Assembly: GCA_964017235.1 (NCBI GenBank) | Contig: OZ024936.1 | Coordinates: 30,402,040-30,466,039, forward strand | Length of the DNA stretch: 64,000 nt | Direction of reading: 5' to 3' | From: Sabellastarte sp. h YS-2021 | Taxonomy: Eukaryota; Annelida; Polychaeta; Sabellida; Sabellidae | Part shown: positions 1 to 11,000 of the stretch, one piece after another | Layout: every line of letters starts with the position of its first letter | How positions within the stretch are numbered: the stretch's first letter is position 1 | Program-made: the position numbers and the translations under genes | The notes under the pieces: generated by a model | Database searches by the model: none | What the model saw: the letters and a program-made list of their open reading frames with translations, nothing else | What the model was told of the DNA's origin: nothing

Positions 1-757
1 AGTTTTAGAGCATCTTAATGATTTTTAAATAATTGGCTATGGCGGTTATTTTGTTTTTCAAAATAAGGGCAAAATTTTTCTCAGGCAAAACATTTGAAGG
101 CCAGGACTTTTGATGGTCTCTCTTTATATTCTGAAGCCATAGCACCAATAATAAGGGAGAAATACGGATATTTTAGTGTGATGACCCCATTTAACCTTGA
201 AGCAGAGGTCAAAGGTGAAATTCAACACCTGGGAAAGTTTCCCAGGCCATGACTTCCTACAAGTTGTTTTCACATTCCGAACCTCTAGGAGCAATATTAG
301 GGGAAATATAAGGCCTTTTTAATAGGATGACCCATTTGACATTAAACATGTGATATGGCGGCCATTTTGTTTTTTGAACTAGGCCAAAATTACTATCAGG
401 CTAGCTTGTTCTAGCTATATAGCTTTTGTTCAAATTTGGCGAAGCTAGCTGGAATGTTTCAAGATTTAGAGCACTTTTATGATTTTTAAACAATTATCTA
501 TGGCGGCCATTTTGTTTTTCAAAATGAGGCTAACATTTTGCAGAGAAAGGTTTTCACAGGCATAAACATTCCCTGCAAATTTGGTGAAGATATCTTTATA
601 AATGAATGAGATATTAAGGTTTATGCAAAAACATGCCGAACGGATGGACGGACGCATGCACGGACACATGCATGGACAGACAGACTCACGGAGGGAAGGC
701 ATTTTATAATCTCCTGACCAGGGCCTTTGGCCGCAGGTGGGAGATAGTAAATTTCAC
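1..757 (-). repeat. Family B interspersed repeat, copy 1 (open at window start)
   Basis: This is a long interspersed repeat built of modules. One is TATGGCGGCCATTTTGTTT; others are CCTCTAGGAGCAATATTAG, a block CCTGGGAAAGTTTCCCAGG and AGAGGTCAAAGGTGAAATTC. Its outer end near 757 is a compact hairpin with inner arms GGCC around a short loop and outer arms ATCTCC/GGAGAT, followed inward by a degenerate GGAC/CAGA microsatellite (about 640-690). The same modules recur at 13.4, 34.4 and 63.6 kb. Short ORFs inside are not genes. Terminal hairpin, microsatellite and modular core resemble non-autonomous Helitron-like elements; that class is an inference. Confidence 0.75.
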
Positions 758-1927
758 TTTCACGCGGATGACAAACAATACCCCAGCAACCAGCTGGGGG
801 TTTCTTTATTCTTGCAGATAGCACCTATGTCTAGCACCAAAGTAAAAAATAACAGTATTTGCATCCCAAATGAAAACTCATTCCTTGCACTATCCTCCTA
901 TGTACTGGCTTTTAATGACTTGAAAATTTTTCAAAATGGCTAACGAACCTAAATTGTAAAATGCTATTTACAAGGACCCTGGTTTTCCCCCCTGATAGAT
1001 CCCCATGCATGGATGCCAATCAAACTCTTTATGTGAGCATCGGGTTTATACCCCTTTCTCACTGTTAAAAGTATACCTTTGGACTACTTCAATAATGTAG
1101 TCTGAGATGTAATCTATTGGTTGTAAGTCAACAATCCCAATTTTTAGACTTCTTTTAAAAGTGAGTATTTTTGTCCCGACTTGTCATGACAGCAAATTTA
1201 TAATAACTAGTTCATTCAACTGAACAGACATGAAAACAACCAATGGTATATCTTATGATTCAGGTGTGTGACATTTTGTTCTGTTTGTAGAAATTCCCAA
1301 GAAAATCCACATATTTTATTAATGGACCCTCTTAAGGTTAACCCATGTAATTCACAGTTGATTTTACATAAAGGTACAAAGGCTCTCTATGAAATATATT
1401 TCACGGTAGTCCCATAATAATTTATCTCTACAATTGGAAAAACCAGTATCTTCACATTTCAGACTGTTTTCAAGAATGTTTGAAATTTTAACCATTGACA
1501 TGTCAAGTTACAATCATGCAGAAATGTGTTTTAAAACACTTCTGACATTTCATTAACCATCACCATTTGTAGCCAACTGATTGAAATTAATATTGACAGA
1601 TTCTGTTGAATTCAATATCAACATCTAAATTGCCAAATGTATTTATTTTCTACTGAATTTGCAGCATTGTATTTCCAGTCTATATTTGGAACAGAAAAAA
1701 GTGTGGGGACATTTAAACGAGTGCAATCAAAGAAGTAATAGAATTGAAAAAAAAATATGTTGCAACACTTTGTGTAGAATATGCTTCTAACTATCTTTAT
1801 TTATGAATTTGCATGTTTACTTCTTGTGCTCATTAATTTTATTTTCTAAAACTACTGTTGTTTGTTAAAACAAGTTAAGCTTTAGTTCTATAAATTAACC
1901 CCTTCAAGTAGACTGCTCTTTAGATTT
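758..1927. other. No gene seen
   Basis: AT-rich sequence. A polypyrimidine-AG site at about 800-817 (plus) is followed by an open frame to 943, but no second exon or recognisable peptide supports it. Nothing else is recognised. Confidence 0.5.
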
Positions 1928-2092
1928 TTGTTTTTGTTTGTTTGAGTTTTATGTCACTTTCAACACTGTACAGGTGATATCACGATGGGTAGTTTTGTAG
2001 GCAGAGGAAAGCAGAATATAAAATTGGACAAGGCTTAGTAATGTAAACTGCTGACCATCGATAAGCCGGTACCAACGTTCACACAATAAGGT
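1928..2092 (-). mobile_element. tRNA-derived SINE family S2, 5'-truncated fragment
   Basis: Matches the S2 body seen more completely at 5779-6022 and 60336-60544: CACTTTCAACACTGTACAGG, TATCACGATGGGTAG and GGCAGAGGAAA blocks in the same order. The element lies on the minus strand, so its 3' end is on the left. The tRNA-like head is missing. Confidence 0.65.
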
Positions 2093-2368
2093 CGACTGTT
2101 CTTTAGAAGAGTTACCTTTTAATAAAAATGAAAATCAAATCTTTTGAATGGTTATTTTGGTTAAATTCACCCTGTAAATTGGTATCCTTGGTGGAATTGA
2201 ATTTTTGGGCAGGGTTGCAGAAAATCCAACTTTTCCACTGGATAACACATGTAATGGATTAAAATATGCAAATATTATCAAACTGTCTTGTCATTTTTAA
2301 CATATCCCTAATTAAGCATATCTTGAATAAATGAACTGTTGTGATACTTAATCTCTGTATTTACTTAC

Positions 2369-2457
2369 CTCACAGATTTTTTCAAATTTCCTTTCTGATC
2401 TGATGTGGACAGGATCGAACTTTAGAAGAACGTTCTTCCTTGTTAGTTCAAATGTAC
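2369..2457 (-). CDS. Internal exon of an unidentified host gene
   Basis: An 89-bp block on the minus strand lies between a good acceptor (TCTTTGCAG) and a consensus donor (GAG then GTAAGT). Only one frame is open across it. It starts with two bases completing a codon, then gives TFELTRKNVLLKFDPVHI, followed by RSERKFEKICE, ending on a codon boundary. It is less AT-rich than its surroundings. The exon at 3105-3204 upstream on the same strand ends with one spare base, which is the phase this exon needs; joining them gives a serine. The peptide is charged and lacks a membrane segment. I do not recognise the family. The next exon to the left was not found. Confidence 0.55.
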
Positions 2458-2534
2458 CTGCAAAGATAGTTATTCAGTTAAATACTGAGTACTAAGCATG
2501 TCAGTCAGCATGGAAAATTCTCAAGAAATCAGTA

Positions 2535-2945
2535 AATTTAACCAGTAAATACTGAGTTATCACGAAATTACCAAATATCACCCATAAATACTGAATATAT
2601 TATCAGGTAATTAATAAACGTCACCCACAAATCCTGAACAAGTTATCAGGTAATTAATAACTTTACCACCAAATACTGAATAAGTTATCAGGTAATCAGT
2701 AAATATCGCCAGCAAATACTAAACAAGTTATCAGGTAATCACCAAAGGTTACCAATTCATACTGAATAAGTTATCATGTAAATAGTAAACGTCATCAGCA
2801 AACACTAAACAAGTTAAAAGGTAATCAGCAAATGTCACCAGTAAATTCTGAACATGTTATCAGGTAATTACGAAATGTCATCAGTAGATAAACAACAGGT
2901 TATCAGGCAGTCAGTAAATGTCACCACTAAAAACTTAAAGGTTAT
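2535..2945. repeat. 43-bp tandem array, about nine copies
   Basis: Degenerate tandem units of about 43 bp with consensus parts AAATACTGAATAAGTTATCA and GGTAATCAGTAAATGTCACC. The CTGAA/CTAAA word recurs at 2591, 2634, 2676, 2719, 2762, 2805 and 2848, so spacing is 42-43 bp. It lies in the intron between the exons at 2369-2457 and 3105-3204. Confidence 0.85.
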
Positions 2946-3104
2946 AGCTTAGTAGTGATAGCATTTAAACTACATACAAGGGTTACACCATATTTATTAT
3001 CCGATAAAGTATTTGAATGATAAGGAAAATAATGAGGAAGTCCAAGAAAAATAAATAAGTAAATTTATGTCAAATACTTTAGATAAAGCTTGTTACCAAC
3101 TTAC

Positions 3105-3204
3105 TTTGTATATCTGGCTGGGGCTGTTTCTGTACTAGACAGACAGACATACGAACAGCATTGCTGGCCAGAAACTCCCCGCCACAGTCTATGGACCCAG
3201 GCCG
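3105..3204 (-). CDS. Internal exon of an unidentified host gene
   Basis: A 100-bp minus-strand block follows a pyrimidine-containing acceptor (TTCACCCACAG) and ends at a GTAAGT donor. In the open frame it reads RPGSIDCGGEFLASNAVR, then MSVCLVQKQPQPDIQ, with phase 0 at the start and one base left at the end. That base plus the first two of the exon at 2369-2457 makes a codon, so the pair is phase-consistent; the intron between them is 647 bp. GC content is clearly above the local background. The product is not recognised. Upstream, the frame stays open for some distance into a repeat, so the acceptor choice rests on splice signal and composition. Confidence 0.5.
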
Positions 3205-3275
3205 CTGTGGGTGAACTATATAATGTATAATACAAAACTGAACTACAAAATGTACAATACCAAACACAATGATAA

Positions 3276-3697
3276 CTAGACCTAGCGCATCGGAGAACCG
3301 ATGCAAATTGTATCCACCATAAAGACAATGCACCAAAACCTCTAGGACCAATCATAAGCGAGTTATAAGCACTTTTAAGTTTGGCTGTCCTCGTTTGACC
3401 TTGAATGAGGGGCCCAAGGTTAAATCCGACCACACCAGAAGATTCCCAGCCCATGATTTTCTATATTCAAAGAAATGCCCGTGGCGGCCATCTTGTTTTT
3501 CAGAATGAGGCTATTTTCCTTCCCAGAGAAGCTTACCCCCCCAATGAAGATATCCTGCAAATTTGGTGAACCTAGCTGCTGTTGTTTTCCTTTTAGAGCG
3601 TTAACGCCGAAAATCTCTCTACGCGCGGCGGTGGCGGCGGCGGCGGCGTAGCGACCGCTAAACCAAAGTATCCACCGGATGCTTCCGGTGGATACAA
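3276..3697 (-). mobile_element. Family A Helitron-like non-autonomous element, short copy
   Basis: On the minus strand the 3' end has a hairpin GCATCGG-TTCT-CCGATGC (plus 3287-3304), then 7 bases and a terminal CTAG, as expected for Helitrons. The other end carries an 11-bp-arm hairpin GTATCCACCGG/CCGGTGGATAC (3668-3695). A GTATCCACC word is also present inside the first end in inverted relation, like Helentron subterminal repeats. The middle holds one copy of the 147-bp core found five times at 6.2-7.0 kb. Both ends match the copy at 6212-7386. No Rep/helicase ORF is present, so it is non-autonomous. Helentron/'pearl' assignment is by structure only. Confidence 0.7.
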
Positions 3698-3778
3698 TAA
3701 TAATAATTGTTGGAAAATAAACTTATGGTAATCCTCAATGCAGAAAGTTATCAGTCTAGGTGATTTTAGCTTGACCAG

Positions 3779-3850
3779 TTCTCGTCTGATCACTGAAGTT
3801 AAGCAGCAAAATGCCTGGTTTGTACTCAGATAGGTGACCATCTGAATTCT
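3779..3850 (+). ncRNA. 5S rRNA-related sequence (SINE head or pseudogene)
   Basis: The stretch keeps recognisable 5S rRNA blocks in order: CTCGTCTGATCACTGAAG, TTAAGCAGC, GCCTGGTTTGTACT and GGTGACCATCTG, corresponding to the internal promoter half of 5S. Substitutions in conserved positions make a functional 5S gene unlikely. Two related copies with a shared non-5S body occur at 58003-58230 and 62842-63090; this copy does not clearly share that body. Confidence 0.7.
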
Positions 3851-3869
3851 GGGCCAGGTGTGGTCAGAT

Positions 3870-4490
3870 TACACAGATACTAGGATGATCACTTTCTCTA
3901 GATAAACAGAAACAAGGTACAAAGTACGATGCTAAATAAATCATTCAAACATTATAGACAGTTCTTAACGTTACCCACTCTGTAGATTTATGTAGAATTT
4001 AATCTATCCACAAGTTTTTAAGACCATAAATGATTATATATGAACACAGTATTATGTCTGGTTTGTGCAACTTGTGGTAGACCACAAATTTTGACCAAAT
4101 CTTTTGTCCCGCTTTCCTGCTTTATAACTATTATATTGAGTTGATGCCACAAATATATGTGACCAATATATCAAAATATTATGTTGATTTTCATTCCAAA
4201 CATAATCTACCATTCGTAATAGTTTGTGATCTTAATTCTACACACACTCTACCATAGGTTATAGTTAATTATAAATTAGGTGGACAGATTTCAAATAATG
4301 TTAAATTTACAAGAGTCTCCATGAAATTAACGAGAATTGGTATGTCTTTCTAGTTGAAAACAGCCAGTTTGCCAAGGCTAAATCAAAATATAACTTATGC
4401 TTTCTCGGGAGTCAAAAGTGTGTGTAGCCTTGCACAATTTTGTAGAGAATTTCTATCTTTGTCCCAGGTCACAACTTTCCAGTCTGGAGA
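3870..4490. other. No gene seen
   Basis: AT-rich unique sequence without recognised repeats, apart from the 3' flank of the exon-like block that follows. Confidence 0.5.
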
Positions 4491-4685
4491 TCAATAGCCA
4501 CAAATGAATGGCCTCCAGTACTTCTGGTTATGGACCATTGCGATACAGTCGCCTTTGTGTTTTGACAGGACATGTTTCATGTGTTTGACAGGATTATTTG
4601 GTGGGAAGGATAGGTTGGATACTTCACAAAATTTAGGGAATGCATTTTTGAAATGGTTGAAAACCCGCTTGCCACTTCTCGTGAG
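4491..4685 (-). CDS. Possible terminal exon, weak C-type-lectin-like end
   Basis: On the minus strand an AAATACAG acceptor is followed by a 64-codon open frame ending in TGA. It begins LTRSGKRVFNHFKNAFPKF and ends with GDCIAMVHNQKYWRPFICGY then stop. The frame is closed by a stop just upstream of the acceptor, which fits an exon start. The closing pattern (D/G-C-x-A-M ... W ... P-F-I-C-x-Y) resembles the end of C-type lectin domains, but it is shorter than usual and lacks the penultimate Cys region, so it may be degenerate. The minus-strand signal-peptide exon at 10272-10350 could belong to the same gene, though no exons linking them were found. Confidence 0.35.
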   Translation of the reverse strand, partial: LTRSGKRVFNHFKNAFPKFCEVSNLSFPPNNPVKHMKHVLSKHKGDCIAMVHNQKYWRPFICGY

Positions 4686-4688
4686 CTG

Positions 4689-5778
4689 TATTTAAACTTC
4701 TACCCACTGGAGTAGTGAAGTGGGGGCGGGCGGGATGGACATGGGACTGCTCATGCTTCAATGTACACTGGCAAGATATGCGGTCTCTTTTCAGAAGCAT
4801 AAGGACAAGGCCGTGAAATGGAAGTCAAATACGCACACAAATATGGCACTATACTGATATTATAAAAATCTAATATATATAAGAGTATGTTACACAAAGC
4901 TGAAATGTTATAAGATAAAACTGAAACTTTTCCCTAATTACAAATAAATTTAAAAAAAAAGAATTGCATTAATGTGGTCTGCTTGCTATTAAATTGTCTT
5001 GGTTTAAAAAAACGCAAGAAATTTGAGCCTCCAGTCAGGATAGTATAACTGTAACTTGGGCCCACAATAATCTTTCCAGTTATCAAGGACCTTCCGTTTA
5101 AATTTTGCACAAGAAATAATATCTTGCTGAGAAGAAAAAAAAATAACTGAGAGAGAAATAGCAGGATTACTTCTGACTCGGTATAGTATATACTTAGAGT
5201 AGTCTCATGCTGTCTTTTGTTTTGACAAACATTGTTTTTGAAGAAATGAAGAAAAACAACAGCACTTGGTGAGTCAGTTATTTTGCACATTCTACAAGAA
5301 TGTATGATGGTTACTTTGTTTGTAGAAATACAAATATGTGAGTGTCCATCAAAACTGAATTCCTGTTTGGTTTCACCTAGTTTATGAGTTTTATATTATC
5401 TTACTATTAAGGAATATATTTTTTCTCTGTGTTGTTTTAATGTTACTTGACCAGGGAAATCATTTCAATCAGACAATATATCCAGAGCAGTATAACTCTG
5501 GGTTGAGCATTTCCCATAGCATGATTAACACTAGAAAGCATTCCAAGGGTGCAAACTTCAGCTAAAATACCCGAATATTTATTATTTATTTTCATTTTGG
5601 GAGTTAATCTCAACCAAAAAACCTGTGGTCACTGACAGTTGGACTGTTGAAAATTTGGGATTTTTAAACCAAGAGTATGGAACTTACCTAAAATGTAACC
5701 ACTTTTTCTCTTTAGTCAGGTCCCACCCACACAAGAAAAATCATAAACTTGTGTTCATTAGTTTTGGAGTTTTCATGA
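4689..5778. other. No gene seen
   Basis: Contains a GC-richer patch (4700-4840) without a consistent frame, then AT-rich sequence. ORFs here look like chance. Confidence 0.5.
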
Positions 5779-6022
5779 TTTTATTTATTTATTTATTGGG
5801 GTTTTAACATCGTTTTCAACACATTGTATAGGTCATATCACGACGGGTAGTTTTATAGGCAGAGGAAACCAGTACATACAGTTGGTCAAAGTTCTGTACT
5901 GTAAACTGCCGACCAACAGCATGCAACTACCAACTTTCCCACTTGAGGTCGAGCCATGAACCAAATTCCAATCTCAGGAGTGGGAGGCGAGAGTGTTACC
6001 ACTCTGGAACCGTGCCCCCCTG
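5779..6022 (-). mobile_element. tRNA-derived SINE family S2
   Basis: Minus-strand copy: an (ATTT)n run at the left is the 3' tail, followed by the shared body (TTCAACACATTGTATAGG, TATCACGACGGGTAG, GGCAGAGGAAACCAGTACAT, ACTGTAAACTGCCGACC) and a degraded tRNA-like head at the right. At least eight other S2 copies or fragments lie in the window. Confidence 0.75.
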
Positions 6023-6211
6023 CAGTCATCATGAACACAGACAGGCAAGCAAATAAATACACCCCAAAACATAACATCCTTTACGGAGGCAACAAATGGA
6101 TTTTTGTGGATATTTAAAAACCATTTTGTGTTCTTCCAGGGATGTTAATTTCAGAGCAAGTGAGTAGGCGTCTCAGTGGAGCAGAAGTGGTGGACTGCTT
6201 TCAATCTAGAA

Positions 6212-7386
6212 CTAGACCTAGCGCATCGGAGAACCGATGCAAATTGTATCCACCGTAAAGACAATGCACCAAAACCTCTAGGACCAATAAGAAGTGAGTT
6301 ATAAGCACGCCAGAAGATTCCCAGCACATGATTTCCTATAAGTTGGTTTACCATCTCAAACCTCTAGGACCAATAATAAGCGAGTTATAGGCACTTTTAC
6401 CTTTGGCTATCCTCGTTTGACCTTGAAGGAGGGGCCCAAGGTCAAATCCGACCACACCAGAAGATTCCCAGCCCATGATTTCCTATATACTGGTTTACCA
6501 TCCCAAACCTCTAGGACCAATAATAAGCGAGTTATAAGCACTTTTAAGTTTGGCTATCCTCGTTTGACCTTGAAGGAGGGGCCCAAGGTCAAATCCGACC
6601 ACACCAGAAGATTCCCAGCCCATGATTTCCTATATACTGGTTTACCATCCCAAACCTCTAGGACCAATAATAAGCGAGTTATAAGCACTTTTAAGTTTGG
6701 CTGTCCTCGTTTGACCTTGAAGGAGGGTCCAAGGTCAAATCCGACCACGCCAGAAGATTCCCAGCACATGATTTCCTATATGTTGGTTTACCATCCCAAA
6801 CCTCTAGGACCAATAATAAGCAAGTTATAAGCACTTTTAAGTTTGGCTGTCCTCATTTGACCTTGAAGGAGGAGCCCAAGGTCAAATCTGACCACATCAG
6901 AAGATTCGCAGCACATGATTTCCTATAGGTTGGTTTCACATTGCAAACCTCTAGGACCAATAATAAGGGAGATATAGGCAATTTTAAAGTCCGCTATGTG
7001 GGTTACTTCTGCACTCCGTGGATGACCTCGAATTAGGAGCTTCAAGGTCAAATGTGTGCAAGGTTGTAGAGGACATGTATATGTGTCATACATATCACCT
7101 ATGAAGAGATTCAACCTTCCACCTATGAGGAACAGCCAGTAGAAAAATGTAGATTATTTTCAAAGAAATGCCCGTGGCGGCCATCTTGTTTTTCAGAATG
7201 AGGCTATTTTCTTTCCCAGAGAAGCTTACCCCCCAATGAAGATATCCTGCAAATTTGGTGAAACTAGCTGCTGTTGTTTTCCTCTTAGAGCGTTAACGGC
7301 GAAAAACTCTCTACGCGCGGCGGCAGTGGCGGCGGCGTAGCGAACGCTAAACCAAAGTATCCACCGGATGCTTCCGGTGGATACAA
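6212..7386 (-). mobile_element. Family A Helitron-like non-autonomous element with expanded core
   Basis: Same ends as the copy at 3276-3697. Left: terminal CTAG plus the GCATCGG hairpin. Right: the GTATCCACCGG hairpin preceded by a CG-rich segment (7300-7340) coding nothing. Between them lie about five tandem 147-bp units instead of one, so the two copies differ mainly in core repeat number. The right arm (GGCGGCCATCTTGTTTTTC and CCTGCAAATTTGGTGAA) is related to modules of family B. No protein gene is present. Terminal hairpins plus a variable tandem core are typical of Helentron-derived or bivalve 'pearl' elements. Confidence 0.72.
6275..6995. repeat. 147-bp tandem core of the family A element
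   Basis: Unit starts (CCTCTAGGACCAATAATAAG) lie at 6361, 6508, 6655, 6801 and 6948, giving periods of 146-147 bp; a shortened unit starts at 6275. Each unit contains TTTGACCTTGAAGGAGG and CCAAGGTCAAATCCGACC, an inverted pair of AAGGTCA-like words. Because 147 is divisible by three, a 137-codon ORF (6417-6830) runs through as a tandem artefact. Confidence 0.92.
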
Positions 7387-9304
7387 AAAAGCCAAATAAA
7401 ACAGCCTTAAGAAAGACTAGTATGAAATGTCCTTTTGGAAACAGTAGCAGTAAATCTTTGCAGGTGACGGCTGCCTGACTCTCCCTTGAACCCAGTGACT
7501 GCCATTCCATTTATACTGGGAAGATTCGTTTAAAAAACATAGCCTGGCAAAGAGGCGCAATTTTACATGCTTTATAATTTGTGACAATTCAAATTGCTTT
7601 TCAGGGTAGATTGTTTATTTAGAATACTTGAAGGGTATTTTTATTTGATAACACAGAATGGCCAAGGAAGTTGACATTTTTCAACAAAATTTTAATGTCT
7701 GGAGATGTAAGGCCAAGGACATTGAAATTCAGGAATGGCTATATTTTAAGGGTATTCTCTGATTTAGAATACACAAAAAATACTTTCAAAATCTTAATCA
7801 TGTGTACATGTTTTCCCTTGTTTATAATACATATAACAACAAATACTTAAAGATTTTAACTTAAACTGCTTTGATTTTTTCCCCTTTACGTGACTCCTGT
7901 AATGCCACAGAAAATGTGATATGAATTTCTCTTGAAATGCTGTAAAAATTAAAAAATACATGCCGATGTCGTCAAACTGCCAGGAATGTGTACATAAGCT
8001 TTAACAATGTACTGTAACTGAATATACTGTTCACATAATATTTTTGAAACTATTGTACACTTTACAAACTATTGTGACAAGTGTATTTTGAGAGGCCCAA
8101 GCGGTGTTACTGTTTATCTAATTTTGCATGCATGCTACCATTACCAGCTTCAGATGTCGTAAAGGATGTACAATCCCGATATTTTGTTTGCTTATATGTA
8201 GCCTTGCTACAGGCTCGGGTTTCTTAGAAAACAGGCAAAACTTTCAATTTACATAATAAAGTTTATATAATGTACTCTCACATGTACTGTTTTTTACATC
8301 AGCATATTTGTAAGATAGTTGATGAGCTTTTATCTACTAACATGTACGAGTTCTTTATGAACACCAAATATCTGTGTACATTAAAAAACCCCAGATATGG
8401 TAAAAAATTGAACCCCAACCAAGGCTAACTCATGTGATGTTGTAGCACTTCCTAGCCTGGTCAATGTGTCTTCTTTCCAAATTTGATGCTAAGACTAATT
8501 CAGTCTTGCCACACAAGTCCCAGTTTTTAACTTCAGATTTCTCTGCCTTTTTCCACAGATTTTAATGCAACAGAAACGAACAAAAGCTCTCTCAAAATAC
8601 ACGTATAACCATTTCTACACACCATCGGTATTTTTTATTCACATCCTCATGTGGGATTTTTTTCCTCGAGAACAATCACGTGAGAGAATGGTTATTCATT
8701 TATAACACTAACTATCCTTGATAAGGGAAACTGGTGGGTACAAAAATATTGGCCAGTCTGTATGTTCCTGTATTTAGGTTAAATACATTTCGTGGTGGAT
8801 AATAAAACGCGATTTTTTTTACCTATGGTGAAATTAATAAAAACAAACGCCAACTATGACCTTTGACGTTTAACAGGATTTTGGCACAAATTTGAGCCTA
8901 CAGCAAGACTACTGCAACTGCTTCATATATGTTTAAATTTGAGTCATTCAGCCCCAAAGCTGCTAGTGTTCTCCTATCTACATCTATATAAAGTGACATT
9001 TTGCCACATTTTCCCACTGCGTGTGTGTATGACATGGACATTAATCTTTGTACAAGGATGGAAGCTCCTGTTTTTTAAACAAATTATATTCACATAATGC
9101 CTCCCTTTATATTTCTGTGAAAAGCTGCACTTATTCCACTTGTTTATACAAGACACATGCGGGCTTGTATTTTGTAACTACATTTCTGTAAAAAATATTT
9201 TAACAACAATATGCAGTGGTTTCAGAAAGAAAATACTCTTTTCCCCCCCTTTACACTACAAGATGTGTGTTTTATTTCATTGACGTTCAAATGCGGTGAA
9301 AATG
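7387..9304. other. No gene seen
   Basis: AT-rich unique sequence. A TGACCTTTGACGT motif is at 8857-8869. A block at 7431-7505 (minus) is GC-richer and follows a CCCAG site but has no usable donor. Confidence 0.5.
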
Positions 9305-9613
9305 TACTGTATTGCATTGTGCATTAGTTCAATATCTCCATGTACTACAGCACTCAAAGTGCTATTTGATCTATTCAATTTTACAAGCACAGCCCAACTA
9401 AGTTACTGATATTCCCCTAACTGAAAGACAGAGGCTCAAGGATGGTCATTTATCAACGTCCTTGAGGTTCTTTAACCTGCCCCTGGGGACAGGATCCAAT
9501 GACAGAGGACAGCCATTTTTAGTGGTCATCTGAGCCACTATGTAACTGCCTGTACCTGGGTTTGAACCCATGTCCTCTGTATTCCTAGGTGAGTGTGCTA
9601 CCCACTAGGCAGA
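9305..9613 (-). mobile_element. tRNA-derived SINE family S1 (LINE-tailed)
   Basis: Minus-strand copy matching those at 30564-30902 and 36850-37192. Read on the minus strand: a degraded box A (GCCTAGTGGGTAG), box B (GGGTTCAAACCC), the core (AACCTCAAGGACGTTGATAA) and a tail with GGAGATATTG and a short ATAC-rich end. The first bases of the head are missing relative to the other copies. Confidence 0.8.
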
Positions 9614-10271
9614 AATAACGCATATCCACAAAGATTATTTGTTGGGTCTGGGTCTGAATCTAGCTGAGCCCTTGGATATTTGAGGAACAGGATGGTGAAG
9701 ATCTGGGGAAACGTTTGCATAAACACTTTGAAGAATTTTTTTCTCCACTCTAACACAGAGAGTAATACAGAAGGTTAAATATAGTTTTTGTCTACTGAAA
9801 TAACCGCATTATTTGCATAAATGACACACTTTCGACAATAATTATTGTCAAAGTTGGAGGAAATCCTGGAATTGCTCTTTGCATTCCAACTTGCCTACTG
9901 AATTGAAATAATTGTGTGGAATTCTTAAACATAGGATAATAATATTTATCTGTAATCACTCTGTACATATGTAATATAGTGAAGGCTGATTTAATAGCTT
10001 ATAATTCATTAAAATCAAAATAATGGTTGTGGAGAAGTAATAAAATAAAATACAGGTCAAGGTTTGCAGGGTACGAACAAATGTTCTAATATTTGTTATA
10101 ACGTTGAATAAGCACCCCCTTCACACCCACACCAACCCCCTACCCCGGAGGTAGCTTAAATGCTTTACATAATACAGTTTTAAGCTACTAAAAATATAAA
10201 GCAAACCTCAGTCTTACACAAGGCTATCATTACCCACCCCCACGAGATCACCCCCCATTGTTTGAACTTAC
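9614..10271. other. No gene seen
   Basis: AT-rich sequence with a C-rich patch at 10110-10150. This would be intron if the exon at 10272-10350 is real. Confidence 0.45.
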
Positions 10272-10350
10272 CGTTTCCCAGAGATGACGATGTCCATATC
10301 ATCATCATACAGAGGAAGTCTGCCCGTATCCACGATTTAGTCATGTCCAT
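10272..10350 (-). CDS. Possible first coding exon with signal peptide
   Basis: On the minus strand an ATG in good context (A at -3, G at +4) opens a 26-codon frame plus one base, ending at a GTAAGT donor. The peptide is MDMTKSWIRADFLCMMMIWT followed by SSSLGN: a short basic start, a hydrophobic stretch and small residues, typical of a secretory signal peptide. The donor phase is 1. The exon at 3105-3204 needs phase 0, so at least one more exon would be required to connect them. The block at 4491-4685 is another possible partner. Product unknown. Confidence 0.45.
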
Positions 10351-10804
10351 TTTTATTGTCTCTTGAGCTGTTTTTATTGATGTAGTTTGACCTTGGGGCC
10401 ACCAGTAGATGTCACACAGTGACTAATTTATTTTATGCCCTCATTGTAAAGCCGATAAACACACACACACACTGAAACACATTTTATTGTGTCCCTCTTT
10501 TCTGTAATCCTGTGGCCACACACAAATTGGAAAGGTCTCTCATCTAAAATAGCAGTACACTTTATATCCAACTTGGTAACAAAATGCCACGTTACTATTT
10601 ACTGTTGATACTGATCATCTATCCACACAGTGTCTTCGCCAGTAGTTTCTGAAAAATAAATCACATGGAGTTGGTATTTTTAATCTATGCACAAGTAGAA
10701 ATTGTAGTTAGAAAAAAATGTTCACTCTTTTGGGACAATTTGAACAAATTCAGTAGAATTCATTTTCCCTTTTTCATTTGTGATAATGTACATATAGATA
10801 TTTT
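10351..10804. other. Possible upstream region of the exon at 10272-10350
   Basis: Contains a short CA repeat (10461-10475) and otherwise AT-rich sequence. No clear core promoter was identified. Confidence 0.35.
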
Positions 10805-11000
10805 AATCGTTTTAGGTGTAATGTTGCTTTCACAGCCTTCTATGGGTCATATCTCAATGAGTAAATTAAGAGATGGAGGGCAAAACAGTGCATACCATTT
10901 GGTCAACATTCTGCCCTAAGAACCATCCGACACCCTCAAACAACTGCCATCTTTCCCACTACAAGGAAGGGCTGATATTTGAACCTACACCCTAGGCAGG
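10805..11000 (-). mobile_element. tRNA-derived SINE family S2, old copy
   Basis: Diverged S2 body on the minus strand (GTTGCTTTCACAGCCTTCTA, GGTCATATCTCAATG, GGTCAACATTCTGCCCTAAG, ACTGCCATCTTTCCCAC), ending in a degraded head at about 10990. Confidence 0.55.

Noticed and set aside
3779-3850. Functional 5S rRNA gene
   Set aside because: Several conserved positions are changed and only the internal part matches.
4934-5290. 118-codon minus ORF
   Set aside because: Low-complexity F/L-rich peptide from AT-rich DNA, no splice support.
6417-6830. 137-codon plus-strand ORF and 71-codon minus ORF
   Set aside because: They read through tandem 147-bp units; the peptide repeats every 49 residues and has no independent coding evidence.
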